Of a DNA stretch of 64,000 nucleotides, positions 1 through 13,580 are shown piece by piece. The position numbers and the translations under genes were made by a program. The DNA comes from Hevea brasiliensis (taxonomy: Eukaryota; Streptophyta; Magnoliopsida; Malpighiales; Euphorbiaceae): NCBI RefSeq assembly GCF_030052815.1, contig NC_079493.1:123033132-123097131 (forward strand), given 5' to 3'. Every line of letters starts with the position of its first letter. The first letter of the stretch is position 1. Under the pieces are notes generated by a model. The model was not told the origin of the DNA, did no database searches, and worked only from the letters and a program-made list of their open reading frames with translations.

Positions 1-3000
1 CTAAAAATGTATTACTCACCTAACAGATTTAAGTTTATGTCCTCATTACACTTAAAAATTTCACTCCAATAGGAGTGCCCCATTTTATGAAAGACAGATG
101 TAGAATTTAAGAGAGCAAGGGCTTGGAGAGGGTCAGAGTAGGAGGATGAGAAGTGTTACTCCAGGCTGTGAAGTAAGAATTGGTGGTAAAGAGAGAATCC
201 ACAAGAAAAATATAGGCCAAGTAGAACCAAACTTGCTTTTCACCATAAAATCTCATAAAAATTATTGGATTCTGCAATTAATTTTCTTTTTAGGAACAGT
301 TGAATTCTCAGAGCAGCATTAAATTTAAAACCCATGTTGTAAGAGTTGGTCTCCAAATTTCATGATTTTTCCATTTCTCTCAGAATTTCTATTTGCCTTT
401 TTTTTTTCATGGAAACCAACAGTTAAAAGGGAGAGGTGAGGTGAAATGAATGGCTACTTTTGGTGATCTCATGAATGACTACTTCAAGTTAAAGCTACCC
501 AGTTCATTTTTAATTTTCATTTAGTTGATTAACAATTAAAACAACTAAATTGAAAGATCATTATTGCACTTAAGCAGCACCAAGTCATAATGATCATAAG
601 TAATCTAAACAAATGTTTTAATAATGTAAGGATTTCACTTTTTAGATTAAGGCTTTGTATGTTTCGTTTTGTGTATTTTCTAACATTTGATACACTAAAA
701 AAATGTTAAATGGAAATTACTTTTAATGTCAAAAGAATTTTTTTTTTCTTTTTAAAAGAGAAAGTCTTTTTCTGAACTTTGATAATTTTATTAAAATATA
801 AAAATATTTATACATGATATAAATATATACTATCTTTTAATATTATAATTAAATAATAAAAAATATTTTTCACACATAAATTATTTTCCGTGAAACAAAC
901 GGAAGAAAAAAAAAATCATTAAGTTAGCATTTTAACGTTACTATTTACCTTATAATGTAAAGTATTACCTTATTTGGAAACTATAATTTTAAAAAGATTC
1001 AATTTAGTTGATTTTTCTTTTATTAATTCTCATTTTTAGAAAAGAAAGAATTTATTTTTTTTTTTACTTAAGAAAAAAATTATTACAAAAAAATAAAAAT
1101 TAAACATAATTGTGTGAGAATCCAATTTTTTTTTTCTTACAAATGATTTATTTCAAAAGAGACGTTACAAAAAAATTTGCATGATTTTAAAATGATACTT
1201 TTTCTCTAAAATATAATTGGGTCAATTTGTATACCTAATTTGAGATGATGTTTGGCATGGTATGATGTTTATATGATACAATATTGGCAATTATGGCATT
1301 TGATTTGTACCTGTGAAAGTGAAAGCCATAAAATGAATGTAGGTCACATCTCATAAATTGATGATGCATAAGAGGAAGAGGCTAGATGAAATTTTGCCAC
1401 ATTTGTTTATTAACTAACATAGTGAGTATATTGTAGTTTTCTGTTATATTAACATTGTACCTTTTCTTAAATTTTTTTCCAAATGTGACAGAAAATCATG
1501 GTAAAAAAAAAAAAAACTTTTTAAATATATAATTAGAGGTTATTAAAATTTAATTTTAATTTAAATTTCATATATTTTTATTTTAATGTCAATGTATATA
1601 AAAGATAATATAAGTTTCAGAATTTTAATTTTGATCTAAATTGTAAGAAATTAATAAAAAATTATTATTTTAGATATGATTTTTTTTATATTTTTAATTA
1701 AAATTTATTATAATTTTAATTAATTGATGTATCAATTATAATATATATATATATGAACATTCGAGTGGATACTTCCATAAGTATTTGATGAAAAGGAAAA
1801 TAATGATTTAATAATTAATATTTCATATCCACACAAGAGCATATCTAAATCAAATTGATTAATTTCAATTTATATAAATGGGACGCCAATATTAATTCCC
1901 ATTGTAGTATTCTGCAAAGTACATTTACTTCTAAAATTAATGAGGTGAAGAGATTCTTTAAAAAAAAAGGGAAGAGTGGCTGGTTGACTGGGTTGATTTC
2001 AAAATTTTGTCAAAAGATGGAGATTTTACATTCTAATATCCTCCCCGTTATCCCTTGACCTTTAATGAAAGCCTACCTTTGAAAAAAAAAATACGTTAAA
2101 TATTTTTTAAAATTTTTTATTAAAATTAAAAAAACAATTGTATATGTATATATATATCCATGACCAACTGGTGTCTGGTGCTGCATTTGATTTGACAGAG
2201 TATATTTGTACATATGTAGCCTTATTATAAGTTTTTTTTTTTTTTGTCATTAAGAAATATATCTTAGTCCTTAGTCAATTAGATTAATTATTTATTGGAC
2301 ATCCATAATAATCTGGAAATCATAATAACTAAATAGTAAGCTGTAAAATCCTAAATTAAATGGTACATTTATGGTCTCCAAACTCGAACCTGAGATTTCT
2401 CATGAGTTCATTTCATCGTTAATCACTGGGCTAATGAATAATTGGTAGGCTTATTATAGGCGAAGGGACCTTAATATCCCCTGCACATTGGGTATTGTGA
2501 CTTTTCAACACAGCAAGAAAATTTATTATTCATTATAATAACTCAGTGGATCAACCAAAGGAACTCTCATGAACAATCAGATTAATTCAGTGATAACTGA
2601 TTTAAGAACACCGAACACTCTAATCTATTGAGAATTTAATCTTATTAGATTTTGATTATAAGAATTCAGTACTTGTAGAACTTAATTACTTAGTAGTAAT
2701 TGCACTTGCCAACCTAATTAACTAGTAGTAATTAACTACTGATACAGTGTACTGTACAAATTCATAATATAGGTAAGCTGTGGGTCAAATTCTATTGTTA
2801 ATGATCATTATTTACAGTGATCTTTGCATGCAAGCCTTTTTCTTAAATTTTGTTCTTTTTTTTATAATTAAAGGAGAAAATATAAAAAATCCATAATTGA
2901 ATTTGATGAGCTATGTTTAAAGTACATCATCTCCTCTAAATATTATTGATAACTTATAGCTTCATTTAAGTCTATGCTTACAATTTATGTTCCTAAATAT

Positions 3001-3927
3001 TCTATATAAAAATTACTTTTATTATAATTTATTTTTTTTTAGAATTATTAAATTCTTAATCTCTCATTTTATAAGATAGATATTTGCTTCATTAAGCCCT
3101 CAATTATTTGTTGAAATAATCAATGCATCAGCTTTAGTTTAGTGACAAATGTAAAGTCCAATATGAGATTTTGAGTTAAAATTCTAACTAAAGACTAATG
3201 AATAGAAGGAAAAAAATCTCAATATATAAGTTCGAGTTCACAAGAAAATAAGTTTAATGATTAGATTAGATATATATATTGAGATATGTGCATGATTAAT
3301 TAAACTATATATAAGAGTGTGAATTTAAATGTAAAAATTTAATTTAATGGTTGATAAATTTATCTTTATATGAGCTCAAATTCTCTATAGACACACTAAA
3401 AAAAATATATGTCGAATCACATAATATAAAATAAATATTTAAAGCTTAATAATTATTTAAGTACAGCAAAAGAAAAAGATATGTGGAAAAAGGTGAATGT
3501 TTAAGAGTGTGCTAATATATTGATTTCCCCATAAAGAAGATCATAAAGAAAATGGTCTCCTACATTAATAGCAAGTAGGTGACTTCACTCAAAGTAATGC
3601 TGTGTGCTGAACTGAATTGAATGGACATGATCAGATCACATGGCTACAGAGACTTAATCCAACGACCAATTGATTGTTATTTCTCATCTAGCCATGGCAT
3701 TCATGACCGCCATTAATGACCCTCTTCCTTCTGGTTGTAGTTTCAATGATCTCTTTTTACAGTCGAGGGCTGCATTCTACTTTTCTTACTATTCTTTAAA
3801 TAATTACTTTTGTTTATGCAATTGTTTAATGATTACCACCGTTCTTTTTTTATTTGTTAAATAGTTTTTTTTTTTTTTTTTATACTCTTCTGGTTTGCAA
3901 TCTGTAAGTAATTAGTGTATATATATG
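1..3927. other. AT-rich intergenic region
   Basis: No gene is recognisable here. The stretch is strongly AT-rich with poly-A/T runs and many stops in all frames; the few short open frames have no family motif. Positions about 650-900 hold a repeat resembling one at 8812-9085 (listed separately). The last few hundred bases are the presumed promoter of the oxidoreductase gene starting at 4027. Confidence 0.6.
650..900. repeat. MITE-like AT-rich repeat, copy 1
   Basis: The core around 780-850 (AATTTTATTAAAATATAAAA, then AATATTTATAC, then TAATTAAATAATAAAAAATA) recurs almost unchanged near 8920-9015. The right end near 880-900 (TTTTCCGTGAAACAAACGG) is the inverse of the TTTGTTTCGTGGAAAATATT found at the left end of the second copy. 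That suggests terminal inverted repeats of a small non-autonomous DNA transposon. No transposase is present and the left boundary is unclear. Confidence 0.4.
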
Positions 3928-3934
3928 TATAAAA
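3928..3934 (+). promoter_or_regulatory. Candidate TATA box of the HOTHEAD-like gene
   Basis: TATAAAA lies about 95 bases before the ATG at 4027, inside a TA-rich stretch, and is followed by an A/C-rich leader. The spacing suits a plant core promoter with a short 5' leader. There are no transcript data, so the start site is inferred. Confidence 0.45.
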
Positions 3935-4026
3935 CACACAAAACAAGACCAACCAGAGACAGCCGCATAGAGGTGGAAAGAAAGCAGCTTCTTCTGTGAG
4001 TGTTCCAAGGCCTTTGTCTGCCTTCA

Positions 4027-4321
4027 ATGGCTTCTGATGGGGCAGTGAAGCTCTTTCTTCTTTGCTTGGTTTTATGGGTTTACACTCTCTCTTCTTGTCA
4101 AGGTTCTTCCTATATCTATCTCCCACATATCTTTATAACCCTCTATCTCTCAACCTCTCTCTTTCTTCAGTTTTTTACTTTTCTCTCTTATCTGTCTAAT
4201 TGGGTTTCATTTTTTTTGCAAATTCTTTGGCCAAGACCATTTTTTATAGGCAATAGTCAGTGGGTACAAAAATATTTAAGCTCTATTTCTATCAAAAATA
4301 TTTTCTTTACTTCCAGTTTCC

Positions 4322-4353
<32 letters not shown>

Positions 4354-7300
4354 TGACTACTTCTTCACTTTCCATATAGGGTATCTGGGCCACTAGTTGA
4401 TCCATCCATCCACCATTGATGTAGTATTGGACTTAAGAAGTAGTGTTATCATTTTCAACAGGAAAAAAAATGTAGAATGATCCGTCCACCACGCATATAA
4501 TATGTTCTCAAGATGATTGCTTGTGCATAAACTCTTGATGTATCAGGAGTTCTTGTTTCTTCTTCTTCTTCATTTGTTCATATAGCAATTATTCTCTTCT
4601 TGTTTTTCTTCTTCAGTAGTTGCAAGGGAAGCTAGCAACCAACAGAAGTTCGATTTCTTTTTTATTTTACAGCTCGGAATGTGTTGTTGGTTGTTAGCGC
4701 ATTTATTTTCTCTTTTATTTTAGCTAGCTATTATGGGCAACGAATTGCTATCTTATCAAAAAGAAAGAGCAATTCTATATAAATATATACAAACAAATCA
4801 TCCAAATTTTTTTTTTTTTAGAAATGTATATACACTAAAAGGTATAAAATTGCATCCATGATTGGCAAATATGAATACCATTTTCCAATGGTAAAAGAAA
4901 TTTTGTTAAGTATTTGATGGTGTTTTTATAAAATATTTTTATTTGGAGTAGAAATGTAGCTATAGAATAGTGGACAGGGGTGAGCTTGATTGACTAGATT
5001 ACAAAATTTTTTATATAAATTTCAATAATGCAGGGAAGCAGAATATATATCCATCTGGATACCCATTTATCAAGAAAGCAAGCACTTTCTCATCATCATC
5101 ATCATTCTCATCAAGTGGTGGAGAGAATGCCTATGACTATATAGTAGTGGGGGGTGGAACAGCTGGGTGCCCCTTAGCTGCGACATTGTCCCAAAACTTC
5201 AGTGTTTTATTGCTAGAAAGAGGTGATGTTCCTTTCACCAATCCAAATGTCTCCTTCTTAGGCAACTTCCATATTTCTCTGGCTGACACTTCTCCAACTT
5301 CTGCTTCCCAATACTTCATCTCCACTGATGGAGTCCTCAATGCTAGGGCTAGGGTTTTAGGTGGTGGTAGTAGTATCAATGCTGGGTTCTACACTAGGGC
5401 AAGCACAAGGTATGTCTTTTCTCTTTCTTCTTGGTCTTAATATTGTCTCCAATAGTCAAATTTTGTTACTATTTCTAATGGGTCAAGATTCAAGATAAAA
5501 AATTCTTTGGGGAGCAATTTTTATACTAGAAGGTACCTACATAATTCCCTCTACATGAAGCGCTAGACAAGGGAGGATTAGGTTTGTAGGTACAGAAACC
5601 GAAAGGCAAAGGTGACAAAGTACTCTAGCAACTAGATGCTGCTTGAAGGTGTTTTAATGCCAAGTGAAATGAGTAATTAGCTATAGCTGGAGGGCAGGAT
5701 TAATGAGTTCATAATTAATCATTCTCCATCTGGCCAAAAACAAGAAGAACCCGTTATATTCTTGAGGAATTATTGATGTGCTTGTTTATTTAATGAATTT
5801 CTATGAAAAAATCATGGGAAATAATTTGAAAATTTTTTGTGGATTTTAAAGATTAGTTTTTTTTAAGAAGAAATAGTATAATAGAAACATAATGATTATT
5901 AGGAGTAAACTGTTTTTGGTGGATGGATATGGTTAGGTTTTGGTGACGACAAAGAATCTTGATTTATTATGACTATGAGCTTGTATAAATCAAGTGTCAT
6001 CTTTAGGGCCGAGCAGAATTCGGTTCAAATTAAAAAATCGAACCGAATTGAGTCAATTCGGTTCAGTTTTAAAATTCAATCGGTTCGGTTTAATTTTATA
6101 TTATAAAAATTTCGATTATTTCTGTTCGGTTCGGTTTTGAAGAGAAAAAAATTAGTTAAACCGAACCGAATCAAATAGTAATTTATATATTCAAATCGAA
6201 CTAAATCGAATCGAATCGATTTTTGAATTGATTTATTTTTATGAAAAATTTATGAATTATATTTAATTATATATATATATTAATTGTTTAATTTCATTGA
6301 TTAATAGTTATTAGGTTCAAACCAAAGTCAAAATTAGATAAAATAACTTGAAATCAAGTCTAAATTAAAAAGTCAATCAAAAATCAAAACTGATCGATTT
6401 AAACATATTCAAATAGAAATAGAGCGGTTCGATTACATTTAATTTTTCACTCATTTTGATTCGGTTTGATTTTTAAAATTTAAAATTAAATTTTTATAAT
6501 TTAATTCAATTCAGTTCGATTCGAATCAAATGCTCACCCCTAATTATCTTCATCTTCATGAAAATGAAGAAATGCGTATTTAGTTAATTAATAAAGTAGT
6601 CAAATCCACTGTTCACGTTTACTGGGTTTGAATGTAGTGATGGTGACCATCTGATATTCATGGCAACGTCCTACTTTATTCAGAGCATTTATGATTCCCT
6701 GTTCTAACATAATAAATGGAACTTATTAGAGAAATTGACATCTTAGAGACAAATAAATGCAAAAAATTATAGAAATGTACGTTAAAATTTAGAATTTAAA
6801 AAAGAATTCAATTCACTCTTGATCTATTGTATTGAGAGCTATATGGTAATTTTAGGCAATTGTGTGCTGCAGGTTTATAAAGAAAGTAGGATGGGATGAA
6901 AATTTGGTGAACGAGTCATATCCCTGGATTGAGAAGCAAATTGTTCACAGGCCTAAGGTTGCCCCATGGCAGGTTGCTCTAAGAAACAGTCTATTGGATG
7001 TTGGGGTGTCACCTTTTAATGGATTCACTTATGATCACATCTATGGAACCAAGTTTGGTGGCACCATTTTCGACCAGTTCGGCCGCAGGCACACTGCCGC
7101 TGAACTGCTTGCCTCCGGAAACCCTCAGAAGCTTACTGTCTTGATACATGCCACTGTCCAAAAGGTTCTATTTGATACATCAGGTATGTTAAATTATGAG
7201 TCACACTTAGTATTTAGTAATAATTATTTTCTGTTCGTATAAAATAGAATGATTATTTACTTTAAGAATTTCGCTAGGTACAGTGACTCACTGAACAATG

Positions 7301-8553
7301 TTGTAATGAGAGAAAATTTTCATATGTTTCAATCACTTAAAATGGGCTGATACAGGGAAGCGTCCAAAGGCAGGGGGAGTCATATTTAAAGATGAAAATG
7401 GCAATCAACACCAAGCATTCCTTGCAAATAAGCCAAGAAGTGAAATAATATTGTCCTGTGGAGCCATTGGCACACCTCAAATGCTGCTGCTAAGTGGTAT
7501 TGGCCCAAGAGCTGAACTTAAAAAAATGAGAATTCCAGTGGTACTTGACAACGAATTTGTTGGGAAAGGCCTGGCTGATAATCCCATGAACGCTATTTTT
7601 GTTCCATCAAAACGACCTGTTCAGCAATCCCTAATACAAACTGTAGGGATTACTAAGTTGGGTGTTTATATTGAAGCTAGCAGTGGATTTGGGCAGTCCA
7701 AGGAAAGCATTCACTGTCACCATGGAATCATGTCTGCAGAGGTAAATAAGCAACTGAATGTTCTTGACTTAAATTTAGCGGCAGAATTGTGAAATTGAAG
7801 TCTCTGATCTAATGTGCTTGATTTAATGGTGTAACCAGATAGGGCAGCTATCTACCATTCCTCCAAAGCAAAGAACACCAGAGGCCATTCAAGCCTACAT
7901 TAAAAGAAAAATGGACCTACCCCATGAAGCATTCAAGGGAGGCTTCATTCTTGAAAAGCTTGCCAACCCCATTTCAACAGGGCAGCTGAGCTTGATCAAC
8001 ACAAATGTTAATGATAACCCTTCTGTTACCTTCAACTATTTCAACCATCAGAAAGATCTGCAGCGCTGCGTCAGTGGGATTAGGATGGCTACAAAGATTG
8101 TTCAATCAGAATACTTCACAAACGTCACACAATGTGATAATCAGACTGTGGAGAAGATTCTTAACATGAGTGTTATGTCTAATGTGAACCTTATACCTAA
8201 GCAACCCAATGACACCAAGTCCCTAGAGCAGTTCTGCAAAGACACAGTGATCACAATCTGGCACTATCATGGTGGGTGTCACGTTGGCAAGGTAGTGACC
8301 CCTGACTACAAAGTTATTGGTGTTCAAAGGCTTCGGATCGTCGATGGCTCCACATTTGACGAATCCCCTGGCACAAATCCTCAAGCCACAGTCTTGATGA
8401 TGGGCAGGTATACATTATATCTATAGGGTCATAGAAACTATACTCCAATGAAGCTATGGTAAACAACTAGTATTAAAATGGTTTACTGTGATATGCAGGT
8501 ACATGGGACTGAAGATTTTGAGAGATAGACTAGGAAAGGAAGATGGCGTTTAG
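4027..8553 (+). CDS. HTH: HOTHEAD-like GMC oxidoreductase (FAD-dependent), six exons
   Basis: Exons 4027-4102, 5034-5409, 6873-7183, 7356-7741, 7839-8407 and 8499-8553 join with consistent phases to 590 codons plus TAG. Residues 1-25 form a hydrophobic signal peptide. The FAD-binding Rossmann motif VVGGGTAGC is at 63-71. GMC signature 1 (ARVLGGGSSINAGF) ends exon 2 and signature 2 (SCGAIGTPQMLLLSG) is in exon 4. The C-terminal active-site region has WHYHGG (from W524) and GTNPQAT (from G561); H527 and N563 are the likely catalytic pair by analogy with other GMC enzymes. In Arabidopsis, HOTHEAD oxidises long-chain omega-hydroxy fatty acids towards dicarboxylic acids for cutin, and its loss causes floral organ fusion. 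The serine-rich STFSSSSSF stretch before the FAD domain and the YMGLKILRDRLGKEDGV tail look like HOTHEAD itself, but a paralogue of this small family is not excluded. Intron 2 carries a MITE-like insert. Confidence 0.92.
4322..4349. repeat. (TA)n microsatellite in intron 1 of the oxidoreductase gene
   Basis: About 14 uninterrupted TA units lie in the first intron, after a pyrimidine-rich stretch. This is a simple repeat with no coding role. Confidence 0.9.
6006..6544. mobile_element. MITE-like element rich in GGTTCGGTT/AACCGAACC, in intron 2
   Basis: The ends are imperfect inverted repeats: the left end reads TTAGGGCCGAGCAGAATTCG and the right end, inverted, reads TTAGGGGTGAGCATTTGATT. The interior has many GGTTCGGTT and AACCGAACC words in both orientations and no open frame. 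This fits a non-autonomous foldback/MITE repeat inserted in the long second intron. I could not define a clean target-site duplication, so superfamily is not assigned. Confidence 0.6.
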
Positions 8554-10418
8554 GGACCAACGGTCAACCAGAAGCATGAGAAGAACGTCAAGTAGTTGCA
8601 ATGCAATATTGTAATGTGTATTCTTAGCAACCAGCTTTGTGATATGTAGAAAATGTGTCTTGCCTTGGGAAAGCAGTATTTTCCATCCTACTTGCTTCCT
8701 CAATTCATATTATTGCTGAGAAAACTTTGAAAAGAAGTTAACATTCTGCACATAATGTTGCAGGCTGTCTTCTTGCTGTGACAAGTAAAAGAAACAAAAA
8801 TCAACTTAGTTAATTTGTTTCGTGGAAAATATTTTATTCAAAAATATTTTTCATATTTTTTTAGTTTGGACCTTCAAAAAATAGAAAAAAATATTTTATT
8901 TGGTCATTTTTTAGAATTTAATAATTTTATTAAAATATAAAAATATTTATAAACTGCATGGTTATAAGCTCATACTATTAATTTAATATTTTAATTAAAT
9001 AATAAAAAATATTATTTTATAAAAAACATATTTTTAAAAAATAATTTTTATAAAAAATATTTTTCATGTACAAACGAAAACAAATATCTAGATATGAATC
9101 CAATTTCTTTCTCGCATTTCTTCTCGCAAGAGACGTGCCCCAAAAACTGATAGAACCTTCTGGGAGCCACAATATTAGATGAGCTAACGAGTCACACTTC
9201 ATGTTTTATACACATGCTAGCTGCCAACATTTTTGGACAAGAAGCATTAACTGCTTCCCTTATAATATAACTGTATAATTTCTTTGTAATAAAGGGCAGG
9301 GGACCATTCTTGGGATTCATGGAAAGGTAGGTGAAAAGAATTTATGAGTGAGTATTCTGTTCAAGAAAAAATTTCTTATATTCACGTAAAGCTCATAGTA
9401 GCATGTTCATGCATATAAAAGAACAACCGTACTAACCATTGAATATCACATCTAATTACATGTGTTGGTTTACACAGGAGGGGAAAGTCGAACTCAAATT
9501 ACTTAGGTCCATTATATGTCCAAGATGCACTTGTCTCTTGATTGAGACTGCAGGTGCAATTTATACGTACATTGATCAAATGATTAGTGTGTCCACTTGC
9601 ACATCATGTTGCATAATTAATGTTCTTGTAATACAAGAATTGAGGGTCTCTTTTAAATTCACGAATCTTGTTTAATGTAAAATATAAATTTACAAATTAG
9701 ACTTTGCAAAAAAAATGTATAACTATGTGAAGAAATTAGGCATTTAATAATATTTAAATATTAATTTCTCTATCATTAATATTACTATGATTAAATTAAA
9801 AAAAAATACAAAATAATTAACAAAACTAATAAAAATCAAATAAATACTAAATATTTAAATTACATAAATTGAAAAAGACAAAAATAATTTTGCCAATTCA
9901 CCATAGTTTTCATTAACAAATATAGTAAAAAGGCAAAAAAAAAAAAATAGTATCTACAAAAGAAAAACAAAAATTAAATAAAGTTTATTTAAACTATTAA
10001 ATTAAAATTCTAGTATTCTTCTTATACTAACTCTAACTCCAATTCCTAATAGCCATCTTCATAGCACATTAGTCTAGTAACATTAAACAATATAGCAGAT
10101 ATTACATAATCTTTTGCCATGATATTATGATCTTAGATATAAACCAAGGCTAGAATCTGACTTTTTTTTTATTTTGATACAAATTAATTATAATTAAATT
10201 ATTAATTTTAGTTAGATTAATGTTTTCTAGGAAGAAGTTGAATTTTGAATTTTAGAATATATTAATTATGCAGATAATTATGTACAATTGAAAAAAATGA
10301 TATTAGATTGTAACATTATTAACGACAAAATAAATAATATATATGAGTGGCACCATCAGCAAAATAAACAAATTTTATTTAAATTATTAAATTGCATGAA
10401 TTTATAAGAAGAAAATAT
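8554..10418. other. Intergenic region after the oxidoreductase gene
   Basis: The first 200 bases or so are the likely 3' UTR (an AATATTGTAATGTG stretch and T-rich tracts). After that it is AT-rich spacer with a MITE-like repeat at 8812-9085. Nothing coding is recognisable from about 9100 up to the left LTR of the Copia element. Confidence 0.6.
8812..9085. repeat. MITE-like AT-rich repeat, copy 2
   Basis: The left end reads TTTGTTTCGTGGAAAATATT; the right end, inverted, reads as a CGTTTGTACATGAAAAATAT-type sequence, so the ends are imperfect inverted repeats. The interior shares the AATTTTATTAAAATATAAAA core with the copy at 650-900. There is no open frame. It is probably a non-autonomous DNA transposon close behind the oxidoreductase gene. 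Confidence 0.5.
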
Positions 10419-11173
10419 TGAGGCAGTGAGTGTAGAATAGGTTTTGAGGCATGATGAATCACTATATTTAAGGTATTAATTGCCCTCACTAGATTGCTGC
10501 AAGGTTATGGCAATATACCTCCATGATACAACAAAGCCTGAAATCTACAGATAGCAACTCCTGAAGATTTCCCTTAAGAACTCTTTATACGAACTGAATT
10601 TAGAGAGAGTAGAATAAAAGAAGAAGAAGTATAAGTAGTATATTTCTGAATTGAAAAACTCATCCATATTTATAAAGAATGAAAAGTCATGGCACATTTT
10701 ATAGATATACACATCTGTTTATCTCTAATAGGTACAACTGTTTTGTGTAATAAATGTCTTTTTATTAAAAGACACTTATAAAAATAGTTGTATATACATA
10801 TCTGTTTATTAACAGATACTTATACAAATATTTTTGATTTTTTATATTGAATAGACATGTCTGTTTATTAACAGACACCTATATAAACAGTTATGACTGT
10901 TTGTATAGAATTGACATGTCTGTTTATTAACAGACACATCTACTTGTTAATAAACACATCTTTTTATAATTTATTTACGAAAATTACAATATGATAATTA
11001 TTTTATTTCACATATATATGTGCCAAGTGCCATAATAGAATAATATATATTAAATTATATATATATACAATTCTATATATATTTCACTCTTGTTATTCCT
11101 TCATTTTCTTATATTTTAACAATATAAGAATTCTTTCTCTTTATACTGTCTAACATACAAGCTATTTATAACA
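10419..11173 (-). repeat. Copia 3' LTR (left copy)
   Basis: It starts TGAGGCAGTG, ends TTTATAACA and matches 15477-16242 along its length. Its middle (about 10710-10965) is a run of roughly 58-base units containing the palindrome TGTCTGTTTATTAACAGACA, exact at 10858-10877 and 10917-10936. For the minus-strand element this is the 3' LTR. Confidence 0.88.
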
Positions 11174-11530
11174 ATTCCCCACTTAGCTTGTATTGTTAGA
11201 TCCCATTGTTTCATGCATAATGAAAAGTATTTTTCGATTTAAACTTTTCCTTAGTGTAAGTATTTCAAAGTTTTAAAGAAATTATGGTGGCCTTAGCTTA
11301 AACCTAGATTCCTATTAAATAGAACCGGAAATACTACACACACGAATCAATTAGTTCGAATTAAAAAGTTCACCAAAATTAAACTTCATTAAGAGTATAA
11401 ATACTCATCCTCATTCCATTAACTTAGCACACTAAGTACCTAATTACAATATTTACTAATGATTTGTTGTTACCCTTTAAATTTTATTTAGTAATAATAC
11501 TATAAAGTAGGGTTCCCATCATTAGTAAAT

Positions 11531-13334
11531 TTAATGGAATATTTTTAATCCTAATCCAGCACACGTATTTTTTATCATATCTCTCGAGAGCCATTTTGTA
11601 AATGGATCTGCCAGATTATTACAAGACTTAACATAAGTAATAGTAATAATTCCATCAGAGATTAATTGTCTCACATACTTATGTCTTAAGCTAATATGTC
11701 TAGACTTTCCATTATAAATTTTATTATAAGCTCTAGACATTGTTGCTTGACTATCACAATGTAAGGAAACAACAGGCATCGGTTGTGGCCACAACTTGAT
11801 ATCTAGTAAAAAATTTCTCAGCCATTCTGCCTCCTTACCAGCTGCTGCTACTAGAGCTATAAATTCTGATTCCATTGTAGAATGGATTATACAATTTTGT
11901 TTCTTTGATGCCCAAGAAATAGCACATCCTCCTAAGGTAAAAACCCAACCGGAAGTTGATTGATTATCATTAATACTAGTTATTCAGCTAGCATCTGTAT
12001 AACCTTCTAACATAATTAGAAATTTATTATAAAATAAACCAAAGTTTATAGTTTTTTTTAAATAACCAAGAATCTTGAAATTGCTTTCCAATGTTCAATG
12101 CTAGGCTTACTAGTGTATCTTGATAATTTTCATACTGTAAAAGCAATATCAAGTCTAGTGCAATGCATAGCATACATTAAGCTACCAATTGCACTAGCAT
12201 ACTCAATTTGAGCAACTACCTTGTCAGAATTTTCAGTTAATTTGGAAGAAATATCATATGGAGTTTTTGCTTCTTTGACTTTTAAATGATTAAATTTATT
12301 TAATATTTTCTCAATATAATGAGATTGGTAAAGAGCAAAAACTCCATTACGTTTTTTACTTTGATACCTAAGATTGTATCTACCTCTTTTAAATCTTTCA
12401 TTTTAAATTTTGAAGTTGGATACTTCTTTGTATCATTCACACCTTCCATATTTGTTCCAGTTATAAGCATGTCATCAACATAAAGACAAATTATCACACC
12501 AAAATGATCTGTAAACTTGGAATAAATACATTTATTAGCACTATTATGTTTAAAGCCATATTCCAAAATTGCAGAATCAAATTTCTCATGCCATTGTTTC
12601 GGTGCTTGTTTTAAACCATATAAAGATTTAATTAATTTACAAACTTTTCTTTCATTCCCTAGTAAAACAAATCCTTCTAGTTGCTCCATATATACTTCTT
12701 CTTCTAAGTCACCATTTAGAAAGGCTGTTTTAACATCCATTTGATGTACATATAAATTACATATTGATGCTAAAGATAAAAGTACTCTAGTAGATGTTAT
12801 TTTAGCCACTTGTACATATGTATCAAGGTAGTCAATTCCCTCTTTTTGTTTAAAACCCTTTGCAACCAATCTAGCTTTAAAAGTTTGAATCGATCCATCT
12901 GTGTTATATTTGCTTCTGAAAACCCATTTACATCCTATTGGTTTGGAATCAGGTGGCAAATCAACTAGAACCCATGTATTATTAAATAATAATGAATCCA
13001 TTTCATCATTGATTGCCTCTTTCCAAAAGGCCACATCCCTTGTAGTCATTGCCTCTTGAAACGTTTTAGGATCATCTTCTACATTTAACAAAATTGGTAT
13101 TTTGTTAAGTACAACTGACCTATTGCCTTCTACTAGAAAAACAATAACCTGAGAAGATATAAAATTTGGATGTAAATTCTTTTCTTTTCTAATACGTTGA
13201 CTTTTTCTAATTTTATTAGAAGAATCTAACTTTCTTTTGTTGCTAGAAGTTGATTCAAAATTAATATCAATACTAGAACCATTGCTTTGACTTGAACTAT
13301 TCATGGGCTTTGGAATTTTTGGCATAACCAACAA
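11531..13334 (-). pseudogene. Copia reverse transcriptase and RNase H, broken
   Basis: The reverse transcriptase block (12300-13334) begins with a DNA-binding-like basic stretch, then the Copia landmarks FWKEAINDEMDSL, GCKWVFRSKYNTDG, KARLVAKGF, QMDVKTAFLNGDLEEEVYM and the catalytic YVDDM near 12466-12487. It goes out of frame near 12300. The RNase H end is a second open stretch (11531-11875) with the typical [10 protein letters not shown] start, an HCDSQA motif, [12 protein letters not shown] and the NLADPFTK tail. About 400 bases of broken frame separate them. The YVDD centre is intact, but the frame breaks mean this copy cannot make a full polyprotein. Confidence 0.88.
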
Positions 13335-13580
13335 AAACTCCTTCCAAAGCTCTAGGACCTAATTTAGTCCTTTTAGGATTTAGAACTCTATAATATGCTA
13401 AACAGCCCCATACTCTTAGATAGTTCAAGTTAGGTTTTCTATTTTTCCATAATTTATATGAAGAAATCTTAAATTTTCTAGAGGGAATTCTATTATGTAA
13501 GTGACAAACAATAAGTAAAGCTTATCCCCATAAGTTTGTTGGCAAATTAGATTTCACAAGCATAGAATTAAGCATATCCA

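Noticed and set aside
4000..4350. A 116-codon frame starting in the HOTHEAD leader
   Set aside because: Only residues from the ATG at 4027 to the donor at 4102 are real coding; the rest reads through intron 1 and into the (TA)n run.
5137..5379. An 80-codon minus-strand frame
   Set aside because: It is antisense to HOTHEAD exon 2, which has clear GMC motifs on the plus strand.
10710..10965. A CRISPR-like array of spaced palindromes
   Set aside because: The units are contiguous tandem repeats inside a plant retrotransposon LTR, with no unique spacers or cas genes.
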